Of a stretch of DNA of 50,426 bases, positions 1 through 7,480 are shown one piece after another; position 1 is the stretch's first letter, and each line of letters begins with the position of its first letter. The position numbers and the translations under genes are program-made. Source of the stretch: Legionella shakespearei DSM 23087 (GTDB lineage Bacteria; Pseudomonadota; Gammaproteobacteria; Legionellales; Legionellaceae); the NCBI RefSeq assembly GCF_000373765.1, contig NZ_KB892397.1, positions 1 through 50,426 on the forward strand, written 5' to 3'. The notes beneath the pieces were generated by a model, which saw only the letters and a list, made by a program, of their open reading frames with translations, did no database searches and was not told where the DNA came from.

Positions 1-170
1 AGTAGCCCCTCCACCTCCGGGGGAGGGTGCCCGACAGGGTGGGTGGGGGGATCAAAAAGAGAACTTATTTAAGGTAAAAAGGTCTAAAATAACATGGCCT
101 ATTTGATAGAAACTCCTTTTTTGATCCCCCCATCCGCCCTGTCGGGCACCTTCCCCCGGAGAGGGGAAGG
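1..170. repeat. Long palindromic repeat, family B (MITE-like), copy 1
   Basis: Two inverted arms flank a spacer of about 55 bp. The left arm (about 1-57) has the core CTCCGGGGGAGGGTGCCCGA followed by a G-rich run and GGATCAAAA. The right arm (about 116-170) is its imperfect reverse complement. The same arms occur at 5459-5675. The element may begin before the window. The short minus-strand reading frame crossing it looks spurious. Confidence 0.75.
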
Positions 171-218
171 CGATCCTGCATAGTTCTGAGTGGTACTCAA
201 TATGAGAGGATCACTCAG

Positions 219-243
219 CGCTATCGCTGCATCAAGGCTACAG
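219..243. repeat. Single-arm fragment of palindromic repeat family C
   Basis: The segment reads as one arm of the family found complete at 6573-6669 and 23979-24078 (core GCTGCATCAAGGCTACAG). No matching inverted arm is nearby, so this looks like a truncated or solo copy. Confidence 0.55.
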
Positions 244-296
244 TTTTTTATGTGGTTCTGAGGATGACACGACTCAGATTTCTCCGATTGACTCAC

Positions 297-1808
297 TTAC
301 TTCGACATTGAAGGGCCACTGCCGTCATGCGATTCCTTGTCTGCCAAAGCATTGCTGCGATGCAGTTCTGCATACTCTTTTGCTGCTGCTGACAATTTGG
401 TGTCAATAAAGCTTTGTATCATGTACCCGGGCTGTATCTGATCCAGACGCAACTTGCGATCTGTATTGATTGGATTAGTAAAACTACCAGAACCACGCGG
501 CATTTCTTGGGTTGCTCTGAGAAAAGAGAGTAAACATATAGCCTGTCCGTTAATGAGGACAGGAATATCCATTGCATCAAGGGTCACAGGATCATGATAT
601 AAGTCCTGGGAACTGACTGATATGCCCGCCGCTAAAAAACGATCGCTATTTAATTCACTTTGCCCTCTGACGCGGATAAATTCTCGCAACTCTATGGTGA
701 ATTGATTAAACGTTTCTGGATCAATACCAAATAAAACATCAGCAACAGGAACACTGGCCTGATTTACCACCGGTGTTGGAGCAAAGAAAGTGCCGGGAAC
801 CGCACCAGCAGGGGCAGTCGCAGGACGTTGCGGTTGTGGTTGTACTACTGGTGGAGTTACTGCTGTTGAAGGAGCACGCGCATTTGCTTCTTGTCTCGTG
901 TGTATCAACCAATTTACAAAAGTCTCTTTCTTTTGTGCAGGAGTTCCAGTAAGCCCCATGTAATATTGTATGTCTTCTTCCTTAACAGGCCCCAGATTGA
1001 TGACACTATTTCCTGGAGACAATGATTCATTAGCTGTTATAAGACCATCAATTATTGCTGGCAATGCCTTAATAATCTCAGTTTCCTGGCGACGTATGTC
1101 TTCAGAATAGTGATATGTAACCCCTGTCCAACTCCCCATCCTGCGCGTCAGATTAATAATTGCAGCAAAAGCATAACTTCTGGCATTGACCTGGGCTTCA
1201 TAGGAGTTGTCCATGCCGTATCGTGTGCTGTTAGCGGGCATAATTGCAGTAAAATTGACACGCGGATGGGCATTGCTCAATTTCATCACTTGAAGTGCTG
1301 CATTAAAACTTTCTGCAGTTAATTTGTCTTGTGACTCCAGCAAGTCGGCAAGAGCAGACATTTGCAAGGGATTAAAGTCTCCTAACCATCTGGAGATATT
1401 AATGCCGCGACCCTTACCCAGTTCAGCCAAATGAATCAGCCCTCTTGCAACTTCCGTAGCATTTCGATGTTGCGCCAATACTAATTTCAGATTGGTTGAG
1501 GTTAACCGATTGTCTCTGTGTAACAATTCCACGGCTTCAGTAACGGTAAGGGGAGCATCTTGCAACTCAGGAATACGACTGATTATCATAGTAAATAATG
1601 ATTCTTCGTCATCATTCCGTTCTACAACCTCATCTGCCGCCTGACTTAAGATAAAAGCCAAATGGATGTTGCTAAATGGATCATCTGAAGTAAATTGAAA
1701 ATCAGACCATTTGATTTTACTGGTCTTGTGCTCCCGTTTATAGGCTTGAATTGCATCAGCAATTGCTTGTTTCGTGTGATTGTTATTAAGAGCGATACTC
1801 AGGGTCAT
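297..1808 (-). CDS. Candidate Dot/Icm effector with helical repeats and a C-terminal U-box-like domain
   Basis: This protein of 503 residues has no signal peptide or membrane segment. Residues about 85-175 contain short helical repeats with the LT-x-x-N/S pattern seen in several Legionella proteins. A Pro/Val/Gln-rich linker (about 312-350) leads to residues 398-470, which follow the U-box plan: DPVTLDAMDIPV, a central hydrophobic helix, TNPINT, then a polar helix ending FID. U-box domains recruit E2 enzymes for ubiquitin transfer, and known Legionella examples are LubX and GobX. The tail is polar with E, S and K, as in Dot/Icm substrates. I chose the ATG at 1808 because GGAGG lies 7 nt upstream; a GTG seven codons earlier has no such site. 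The U-box call rests on pattern only, and secretion is inferred. Confidence 0.65.
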   Translation of the reverse strand: MTLSIALNNNHTKQAIADAIQAYKREHKTSKIKWSDFQFTSDDPFSNIHLAFILSQAADEVVERNDDEESLFTMIISRIPELQDAPLTVTEAVELLHRDNRLTSTNLKLVLAQHRNATEVARGLIHLAELGKGRGINISRWLGDFNPLQMSALADLLESQDKLTAESFNAALQVMKLSNAHPRVNFTAIMPANSTRYGMDNSYEAQVNARSYAFAAIINLTRRMGSWTGVTYHYSEDIRRQETEIIKALPAIIDGLITANESLSPGNSVINLGPVKEEDIQYYMGLTGTPAQKKETFVNWLIHTRQEANARAPSTAVTPPVVQPQPQRPATAPAGAVPGTFFAPTPVVNQASVPVADVLFGIDPETFNQFTIELREFIRVRGQSELNSDRFLAAGISVSSQDLYHDPVTLDAMDIPVLINGQAICLLSFLRATQEMPRGSGSFTNPINTDRKLRLDQIQPGYMIQSFIDTKLSAAAKEYAELHRSNALADKESHDGSGPSMSK

Positions 1809-1845
1809 GATGTTACCTCCGACTGACACAATAGAATGATTCTAT

Positions 1846-1874
1846 ATTATAACATTTGATACAAAATTAATCAA
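1846..1874 (-). promoter_or_regulatory. Probable sigma-70 promoter for the U-box-like gene
   Basis: On the minus strand a TTGATT -35 element (1869-1874) and a perfect TATAAT -10 element (1846-1851) are separated by 17 bp. They lie about 40 bp upstream of the ATG at 1808. No other comparable promoter is visible in this gap. Confidence 0.55.
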
Positions 1875-1902
1875 AACAAATAACATGCAACCAATTCTGG
1901 CA

Positions 1903-1927
1903 TCACTCCTGGCAAATCCAGGAATGA
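1903..1927. terminator. Hairpin downstream of the 597-residue gene
   Basis: A 10-bp inverted repeat with one mismatch (TCACTCCTGG / CCAGGAATGA) and a CAAAT loop lies 11 bp beyond the stop codon of the minus-strand gene that ends at 1939. No clean T-run follows, so it may be a small dispersed palindrome rather than an intrinsic terminator. Confidence 0.35.
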
Positions 1928-1938
1928 CGCTTTATCGT

Positions 1939-3732
1939 TCAGGGCTGAACAGCAGCTACTAACTCAGAATCTTGCTCCTGAGCCTTTCGGGGATGGAAAA
2001 GAGAATAGAGACAACTGCTTTGATGTTCCTTTTTATATAAATGAATCAAACGATTAATTTGACTGTTGTTTGCCTTTGGGTACAGATTTACTAACTCCTC
2101 AGCATCTGGTGTTATTGCTTCCCTCAAGAACGCGCCCTTTCGGTAAGGAATTCTGGGAACTAATTCCAGGCAGTGTTTCACGACGTCAAAGCCCAAATCC
2201 TGATGGTGTTGCAAAACGAAATGGATAAGATGTTTGTAATGCACTTCCTTTTGACTGTCCGGGAAATCTCTGGTCATGCATCGCGCGGGAAAATCGTAAC
2301 CTTGAGGCAAGAAAAACAAGCGCATACTTTCTGGCTTGAAACTCGAAAATTCTTCGTTTACAAAATGAAGTAATTCCAAATAGTCTGCTCTCGGTTCTCT
2401 TAGTCCATATTGACGCTCGGCATTCATAGGCTCTAACAGTCGGCTATACAGTTCTGCTCCAATGTTCTCTTTGTTTTTAAGCAGTGCTTCCCGGAACATA
2501 AAAAAGCTATGATTAAATCCTGTCCATATGAAGTGTTTATCGAGCAGGATCTTTTCCAGACAAGCCTCTCCCAACCAGCCACGATTATCCGCTACAAAGC
2601 CAATCATGGGCTGAAATAATTCAGGACTGTTTATCATGATATCCCGAGCCGCTGCCGAACTGAAAATCGCTCTGCATTCATCTTGCCCCTGGGAATCAAA
2701 ATCCGGAAAATAATGTTTTATTAGTCTAAAGGTGAGCATCATTGTTTTAGGATCATACAAACCCGATAGTCTGAGCGCTTTAAAATCACTCAGCATGTTT
2801 TCAGAAGTAAATAATGTCGGATTTTTTTTGATAAAATGGATAGCAGCCCTGTAATCCGCTGCAAATTTTTTATTTTCCTCATACCAGTCCACTTCTTTAT
2901 TGGGCACTCGAGTGTAAGAAGGATGGATGTCACAAAGCATTGACAACAACTTATCATTAAAAATTTTCTTCAGGAAGTCATCAGGCATTTTTTCCATAAA
3001 CTGCTCGATGAATCTTAGGGTGGGAATAAAGAGCTCATGCCCCAGGCCCAAATAAAAAATCTCATTGCCTAACCAGTTTTCCCAAAATTGCGGGATAGTC
3101 TTCCCCTGCTCATCAAGTATTATCTGAGGATTCCTTTGTATTAAAGAATAGAGTGCAATGACAGACTCAATATCTGGCTTGAATTCATGTACCTCCATAT
3201 TACTGATAAAAAGGAGGTTAATGGCTGATAACCTGGCTGCTTCGGGCTTTTTGCTTCGCCATGTAATCAGCTGTCTTAATGTATCCAGACCAAGGTCTGT
3301 ACTGTTTTTTTCAAGAAACCCCAGGAACTGGCACCGGTTTTTTCTGCTGGCATGATAAAAATGATCAGGATTCACGGTTAAAATAGCACGAAAGGCATCA
3401 TTGCCTAATTCCGCTTTTCTCTGTTCTAATAAATTAAAGGTTGTATCGCGCAATGATAAATACATCCTGTTTTTTTGCTGCAGAATCTGCATCAGGAAGG
3501 ATTTGCCCCGATCATCAACCGCATTAAAAAACTCCTTAAGGCAGGCTGTTGATTCGGGAAAATTATTCAATACATCGACGACTAACAGTTGATTATCCAT
3601 GAGCGCCGACATAAGCGGTGTTTGCTGCAGGTTATTTCTTTTGACTAACAGCTCGGCAAGTGTGTCTTCCCTGGTCACGGTGAAATGGTGTGATATGCAA
3701 TATCCATATAACCGACGTCTTAAATCATCCAT
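1939..3732 (-). CDS. Large orphan protein with N-terminal ankyrin-like repeats, candidate effector
   Basis: This is a cytosolic-looking protein of 597 residues rich in helices. About residues 36-85 hold two ankyrin-like units (QQTPLMSALMDNQLLVVDVL and DDRGKSFLMQILQQKN). The rest appears as alternating hydrophobic/charged helices without a recognisable catalytic motif. The C-terminus is polar and acidic (AQEQDSELVAAVQP), the kind of tail seen in Dot/Icm substrates. The ATG is supported by GGGAG about 8 nt upstream. It stands alone, in the same direction as the U-box-like gene downstream but separated from it by a hairpin and a promoter. I cannot assign a biochemical function; the effector role is inferred from architecture and neighbourhood. 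Confidence 0.65.
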   Translation of the reverse strand: MDDLRRRLYGYCISHHFTVTREDTLAELLVKRNNLQQTPLMSALMDNQLLVVDVLNNFPESTACLKEFFNAVDDRGKSFLMQILQQKNRMYLSLRDTTFNLLEQRKAELGNDAFRAILTVNPDHFYHASRKNRCQFLGFLEKNSTDLGLDTLRQLITWRSKKPEAARLSAINLLFISNMEVHEFKPDIESVIALYSLIQRNPQIILDEQGKTIPQFWENWLGNEIFYLGLGHELFIPTLRFIEQFMEKMPDDFLKKIFNDKLLSMLCDIHPSYTRVPNKEVDWYEENKKFAADYRAAIHFIKKNPTLFTSENMLSDFKALRLSGLYDPKTMMLTFRLIKHYFPDFDSQGQDECRAIFSSAAARDIMINSPELFQPMIGFVADNRGWLGEACLEKILLDKHFIWTGFNHSFFMFREALLKNKENIGAELYSRLLEPMNAERQYGLREPRADYLELLHFVNEEFSSFKPESMRLFFLPQGYDFPARCMTRDFPDSQKEVHYKHLIHFVLQHHQDLGFDVVKHCLELVPRIPYRKGAFLREAITPDAEELVNLYPKANNSQINRLIHLYKKEHQSSCLYSLFHPRKAQEQDSELVAAVQP

Positions 3733-4099
3733 CTTTACTACTCCCTGTAATTTATCCGTGTATCAGACTATATACTTGGTCAATATCTGTCAATGTCATT
3801 CTTCGGGCAATATAAGAAATCTCTTACATGACATTGAGGAATATTCTTTATGCTTTAGGGGGGCTGCTTTGCTATATTTAAAGTGAGTAATGACAATGGA
3901 TGTCTTAAAAGGACTTTCGTCTTGGCATCAAGGACGATGCCAGCCACAAGGATGTGGATGCCTACTCAAAAGGAATAGTGACTCGCCCGTGCAGGATGAC
4001 ATTGACGAGTCTCCCCTCCCCTATTAAGTTAAATATATAAAAAAACTGTAGCCTATTATCCGAACCGCGCGTAAGCAAGCGGACATTTTATACGTACCA
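3733..4099. other. Intergenic gap of 367 bp
   Basis: This gap holds the likely promoter of the minus-strand gene starting at 3732: TTGACA at 3788-3793 and TATAGT at 3767-3772, with a short 15-bp spacer. It also has a small hairpin around 3921-3938 (GGCATC-N6-GATGCC). I see no coding sequence with a ribosome-binding site and no known RNA. Confidence 0.4.
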
Positions 4100-4549
4100 T
4101 CAATATCGATGTACTTTCATATCAAGGCTTTGGACAAGTAGCGGGGTTCCATTTGCCGAGTTCACAATAAATAATGAAAAATCAATATTCAGATGCAGTT
4201 CAGGTATGTTATAAGTCTGATCCACTCGCCAGCATCGGGCACTACCACAATTATCCATTTCAGATAAAACAGGTTCATTTAAAGGCGCAGGATGCAAAGT
4301 CAGTTTGTATAACTTAATGGTTTGCAATTCATCATCAAAAAAGTCAACCATAGGCTCCCAGGCGGCACTGGAGTAATTTTTTTTCACAGCGTCTATATCA
4401 GCAGGGTTATCCTGATAACTTGCAGAAAGCGTATCCATTAATAATTGCTGAGCCCAATCGGTTACATAATTGTCTTTTGCTGCATGTATTAAAAATGAAG
4501 CAAAAAAAGAAAATAATAAGATAAAACGAATTATCCTTGTCTTGTGCAT
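4100..4549 (-). CDS. IcmL/DotI-like periplasmic protein
   Basis: This protein of 149 residues has an N-terminal hydrophobic segment (about 7-24) that acts as a signal peptide or anchor, followed by a domain resembling the periplasmic part of DotI/IcmL. Conserved-looking points are V-x-DWAQQ near the start, the Y-S-S-A-A-W-E-P-M region, a W-R-V strand (about 107-109) and the final LLVQSLDMKVHR strand. DotI/IcmL is an inner-membrane component of the Dot/Icm type IVB secretion system. Legionella genomes also carry stand-alone IcmL-like proteins outside the dot/icm loci. No other dot/icm gene is nearby, so this is probably an orphan paralogue rather than the core subunit. An AGGGA about 13 nt and a GGGG immediately upstream precede the ATG. 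Confidence 0.6.
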   Translation of the reverse strand: MHKTRIIRFILLFSFFASFLIHAAKDNYVTDWAQQLLMDTLSASYQDNPADIDAVKKNYSSAAWEPMVDFFDDELQTIKLYKLTLHPAPLNEPVLSEMDNCGSARCWRVDQTYNIPELHLNIDFSLFIVNSANGTPLLVQSLDMKVHRY

Positions 4550-4742
4550 ACCCCAATTCCCTTTGTGAAATGAATTTGAAATGACCGCGGGTCTTTTTGT
4601 AACTCACTTTAATTAAAGAATAGGCATACTTGTTGATAATATCCAGAATTCAAGTGCCAATTTGTTAAAATAAAGGTAAGAGTGGAAGGAAAAAGAACGG
4701 TAACTGCTGTTATTGGCAGCTACCGTACCAGGGGCACTGCCA

Positions 4743-4861
4743 TTAAGTTAAAAATTCCGCCGTCCCGCGGCTTGTCCGCGGGATCCAGAGATCTCACTCC
4801 GATCTTAGATCCCTGGATCCCGCGGACAAGCCGCGGGACGGCGGAGTAGCGCTTAACTTAA
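4743..4861. repeat. Palindromic repeat family F
   Basis: A GC-rich inverted repeat has arms of 32 bp that look perfect (4757-4788 and 4813-4844, core CCGTCCCGCGGCTTGTCCGC). Outer TTAAGTTA / TAACTTAA ends extend the symmetry. It fills the gap between the IcmL-like gene and the Spy-like gene and could form a very stable hairpin downstream of the latter. Confidence 0.8.
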
Positions 4862-4891
4862 TAGCAGGTCTGTCAACAGACCCTGATGAGA

Positions 4892-5335
4892 TTAGTCGTC
4901 TTTATGGCAGCTTTTGAATTTCGCAGCAATTTTGTCATCCAGCTTTTTCATCATGCCTTGCAGAGATTTCTTCTGGTCAGGAGTCAAAATAGCAAAGATT
5001 TGCGCTTTAGCAGCCATTTTGGCTTTAATCATGTTGCCAATTAATTTTGCTTTTTGATCGACCAGACCATCAATTGCACTTTGATCTATTTTGTCGGAAT
5101 CAAGTTGCTGATTGATTTGAGTATCCAAATCGCCCATTTGTTTGCCAAAATCTTTCATGCCAGACCCCAGTTGATCCAGGATAGGCTTGATTTTGTCTTT
5201 TTGATCACTGTCGAGCTTTAGAGATTGCAGCATGCTTTTCATCCCTTCGCCACAGCCCCAGGAGTCAGAAAATGCTGACTGGCTTAAACCAAAAGACAAA
5301 GCAAAAGCGACAATCCATAAAAATTTTTTGTACAT
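4892..5335 (-). CDS. Spy/CpxP-family periplasmic chaperone-like protein
   Basis: This is a 147-residue secreted protein. A signal peptide of about 23 residues (MYKKFLWIVAFALSF...AFS) precedes an all-helical mature part. Two LTxxQ-type motifs are visible: LDSDQKDKI near residue 40 and LTPDQKKSL near 118. This pair is the hallmark of the Spy/CpxP family, small periplasmic proteins that bind misfolded proteins or modulate envelope-stress sensing. The middle is Lys/Asp-rich and amphipathic. AAGGA about 7 nt upstream supports the ATG. It is monocistronic, with repeats on both sides. Legionella has a CpxRA system, but no Cpx gene is adjacent. Confidence 0.75.
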   Translation of the reverse strand: MYKKFLWIVAFALSFGLSQSAFSDSWGCGEGMKSMLQSLKLDSDQKDKIKPILDQLGSGMKDFGKQMGDLDTQINQQLDSDKIDQSAIDGLVDQKAKLIGNMIKAKMAAKAQIFAILTPDQKKSLQGMMKKLDDKIAAKFKSCHKDD

Positions 5336-5458
5336 GATACTTTCCTTAGTTAGTTTTCACTTTCAAGGAATAGTATAGACAGTTTTTCAAAACCTGCAGG
5401 GTAAAGACTTTTTATTTCTGGATATCTGGTTCAATAGCGTAAGGAAAAGCTCCAATTC

Positions 5459-5675
5459 TTGGCAAATTGACCAGTTAGTAGCCCCTCCACCTCCGGGGGA
5501 GGGTGCCCGATAGGGCGGGTGGGGGGATCAAAAGGAGTCTTTTATCAACTTTTATCAGTAGGTCATGTTGTTTTGAGCTTTTGCGTTTCATGAGTTTTCT
5601 TTTTGATCCCCCCACCCACCCTATCGGGCACCCTCCCCCGGAGGTGGAGGGGCTACTAACTGGTCAATTTGCCAA
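5459..5675. mobile_element. MITE-like element with arms of about 75 bp, family B copy 2
   Basis: The element is bounded by TTGGCAAATTGACCAGTTAG and its exact inverse, and each end continues into the CTCCGGGGGAGGGTGCCCGA core shared with the copy at the window start. The two arms differ at only one or two bases over about 75 bp and enclose a non-coding spacer of about 65 bp. No transposase is present. Size, long near-identical terminal inverted repeats and multiple copies fit a miniature inverted-repeat element. I could not define a target-site duplication. Confidence 0.7.
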
Positions 5676-5738
5676 AAATTTGCATCTTTATTTCTTAAAT
5701 TGACATCTATGCAGCAATTACGGACAGCACCCTCTCTC

Positions 5739-6479
5739 CTAAATATTCACCAACAGGCTGATTAACAGATTATTACCGCTGTAATTTTCACGGCCAATGC
5801 GATTTATTACCTGACTTAAATAGCCAATTTCCACAGTAGTATTCTTGTTTGTCTTATACCCGAAGCCTGTAAAAAACCGGTTTTGATCAAAGCCTTGATT
5901 GTTCTGATGGTTAAAATCATTAAGATGAAAGAAAAGTTCGTCACTTAAGACGAAGGTGTATTTATCATGATGAGGGATGGCAAAAGCCCCTTTAAACAGA
6001 TGCCTGTAACGCCATTCCGTATGAATGCTATTAGGCATAAAACGTTGTTCCAATCGTCCCCTTACCGTTGCATGCCAATGGGTAAACCTCTTACTCCAGA
6101 GTAGTTGTTGCCAAATACGGTTTTCATCGAAAGGATCATTCGTAAACGGAGCTGCCGTATAAATTCGCGCATAGCCTAACCAAACACTGGTAAAAGGAGT
6201 TAGTTCATAACCGATACCCGGCCTCAGTATGAACTGAGACAGTTGGGACACTTCATCGCCAATCCGATTTTGCGACTCAAGCCAATATCTTATTTTGGGT
6301 GAATCTTTACTGGCCGGTACCATTGCCGTGATACTGGTCCAAAATTGGGAATCACTGCTAGTCGCATGTCCGGAATAAATTGCCAGAAGGGAAATAAAAA
6401 GGATAAGAAATAAACCTGATAACCATTTTTTAAAGAAATAGATCCCGTTTATTTTATTTAAAAACACTAATTTTTGCAT
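5739..6479 (-). CDS. DUF2490-type outer-membrane beta-barrel protein
   Basis: This protein of 246 residues starts with a long hydrophobic N-terminus (about 16-38) ending ...YSGHATSSD, consistent with an exported protein. The remainder is a series of amphipathic beta strands rich in Trp, Tyr and Phe. The R-L-E-Q-R-F ... E-W-R-Y-R-H pattern is typical of DUF2490 proteins, which are small predicted outer-membrane barrels of unknown function. Strands near the end (FFTGFGYKTNKNTTVEIGY) fit a barrel closing at the C-terminus. It lies downstream of the phasin-like gene on the same strand but is separated from it by a long palindrome, so co-transcription is doubtful. Confidence 0.7.
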   Translation of the reverse strand: MQKLVFLNKINGIYFFKKWLSGLFLILFISLLAIYSGHATSSDSQFWTSITAMVPASKDSPKIRYWLESQNRIGDEVSQLSQFILRPGIGYELTPFTSVWLGYARIYTAAPFTNDPFDENRIWQQLLWSKRFTHWHATVRGRLEQRFMPNSIHTEWRYRHLFKGAFAIPHHDKYTFVLSDELFFHLNDFNHQNNQGFDQNRFFTGFGYKTNKNTTVEIGYLSQVINRIGRENYSGNNLLISLLVNI

Positions 6480-6572
6480 TGAGCTGGCAATTCCGTTTAT
6501 AACTTCTGTAATAAGAGTAACAGCAGTCTATAAAGAACTGGCAGAGTTATCAATTTTTCTTTGATGGATTAA

Positions 6573-6669
6573 TAAGGAAAACCTTGATTTCGCTGTCGCT
6601 GCATCAAGGCTACAGCATAAATAAAACTGTAGCCTTGATGCAGCGACAGCGAAATCAAGGTTTTCTTTA
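6573..6669. repeat. Palindromic repeat family C, complete copy
   Basis: Arms of 43 bp (6573-6615 and 6627-6669) match with one mismatch and enclose an 11-bp AT-rich loop. The core is TAGCCTTGATGCAGCGACAG. It lies 4 bp beyond the stop of the phasin-like gene and may end its transcript. Confidence 0.8.
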
Positions 6670-6673
6670 GAGC

Positions 6674-7411
6674 TTAAATGCTCTTTTTCTCAGCATCAGA
6701 TCGCGAGATTACCTGATTCGCACTTATAGCCTGGCTTGGGTGTTTGATCTCTTTGTTTTGAGAAGAAACTACAGGTGAAGCAGGTTTCGCTACTGCTTTT
6801 GCATGAACAGTTTTGGGAGCTGTCTTGCTCACTGTTTTAGCAACAGGCTTCACGCTTTTACGCGCAATTGGTTTTGCTTTTTTAGCCAGAGTACTCGCAA
6901 TAGCTTTAACACTGGAGCCTGTTTTCTTGGCTACTGTTTTGCCCGCTTGCGCAGTCTTGGCAATTGGCTTGCTTGCACCAGCTGATTTCACGCTTTTAGC
7001 GGCAACTGGAGCTTTTTTAGCAGCAGAAGAAGCTATTTTTTTAGCGCCTGAAACCACTTTTTTTGCAGCACTTTGGCTTCCTTTAACTACTTCAGAAATT
7101 CGGTTTCTAACTACTTTTTCTGATTCGTCTATAGTTTCTTTAGTATGTCTTACCACGTTATCTGAAAAACTTAACATGTGTTTTTCCATAATATTAAACA
7201 TATTATGTACATAATCCAAAGCAGCATGGCTGTTTTTAATCATCACATCGACCTGTTTTTCCAAAATAGCTTCAGGTTTATTCACGTTTAATACTTCAGT
7301 TGGATCAATATAAGACAATTGTTGTATGGTTCTGACATTCAATTCAATGATCTCATGAACTGGGCCTGCCAAAGGGTTAAATGTTTTTTGTTGAAAATAT
7401 TGTGAGCGCAT
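6674..7411 (-). CDS. PhaF-like phasin with histone H1-like tail
   Basis: This protein of 245 residues has two parts. Residues about 1-110 are amphipathic helices as in phasins, the proteins coating polyhydroxyalkanoate (PHA) granules. Residues about 114-210 are Ala/Lys/Pro-rich (SAAKK, KKAPVAAK, AKKAKP repeats), like histone H1. The same two-part layout occurs in Pseudomonas PhaF, which attaches granules to the nucleoid. The start at 7411 is chosen because AAGGAG sits 6 nt upstream; an in-frame ATG seven codons earlier overlaps that site. A phaC synthase lies far downstream in this window, not in an operon with it. Binding to both granule and DNA is inferred from composition. The hydrophobic antisense frame is a shadow of the Ala/Lys coding. 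Confidence 0.7.
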   Translation of the reverse strand: MRSQYFQQKTFNPLAGPVHEIIELNVRTIQQLSYIDPTEVLNVNKPEAILEKQVDVMIKNSHAALDYVHNMFNIMEKHMLSFSDNVVRHTKETIDESEKVVRNRISEVVKGSQSAAKKVVSGAKKIASSAAKKAPVAAKSVKSAGASKPIAKTAQAGKTVAKKTGSSVKAIASTLAKKAKPIARKSVKPVAKTVSKTAPKTVHAKAVAKPASPVVSSQNKEIKHPSQAISANQVISRSDAEKKSI

Positions 7412-7480
7412 GATGTTCTCCTTATATTGCATTGCACAATATTAAGCGTAGTATCAAATTTTTAATAGTCAATATTATTT

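Noticed and set aside
99-296. 65-residue minus-strand reading frame at the window start
   Set aside because: It runs through a family B palindrome arm and a family C fragment, has no ribosome site and low-complexity content; best explained as repeat DNA.
1903-1927. Strong intrinsic terminator for the 597-residue gene
   Set aside because: The stem is good but no T-run follows on the minus strand; kept only as a low-confidence hairpin.
6813-7214. 133-residue plus-strand hydrophobic frame opposite the phasin gene
   Set aside because: It is the mirror of the Ala/Lys-rich H1-like coding region; the Leu/Ala/Phe pattern follows from the complement, and no ribosome site was found.
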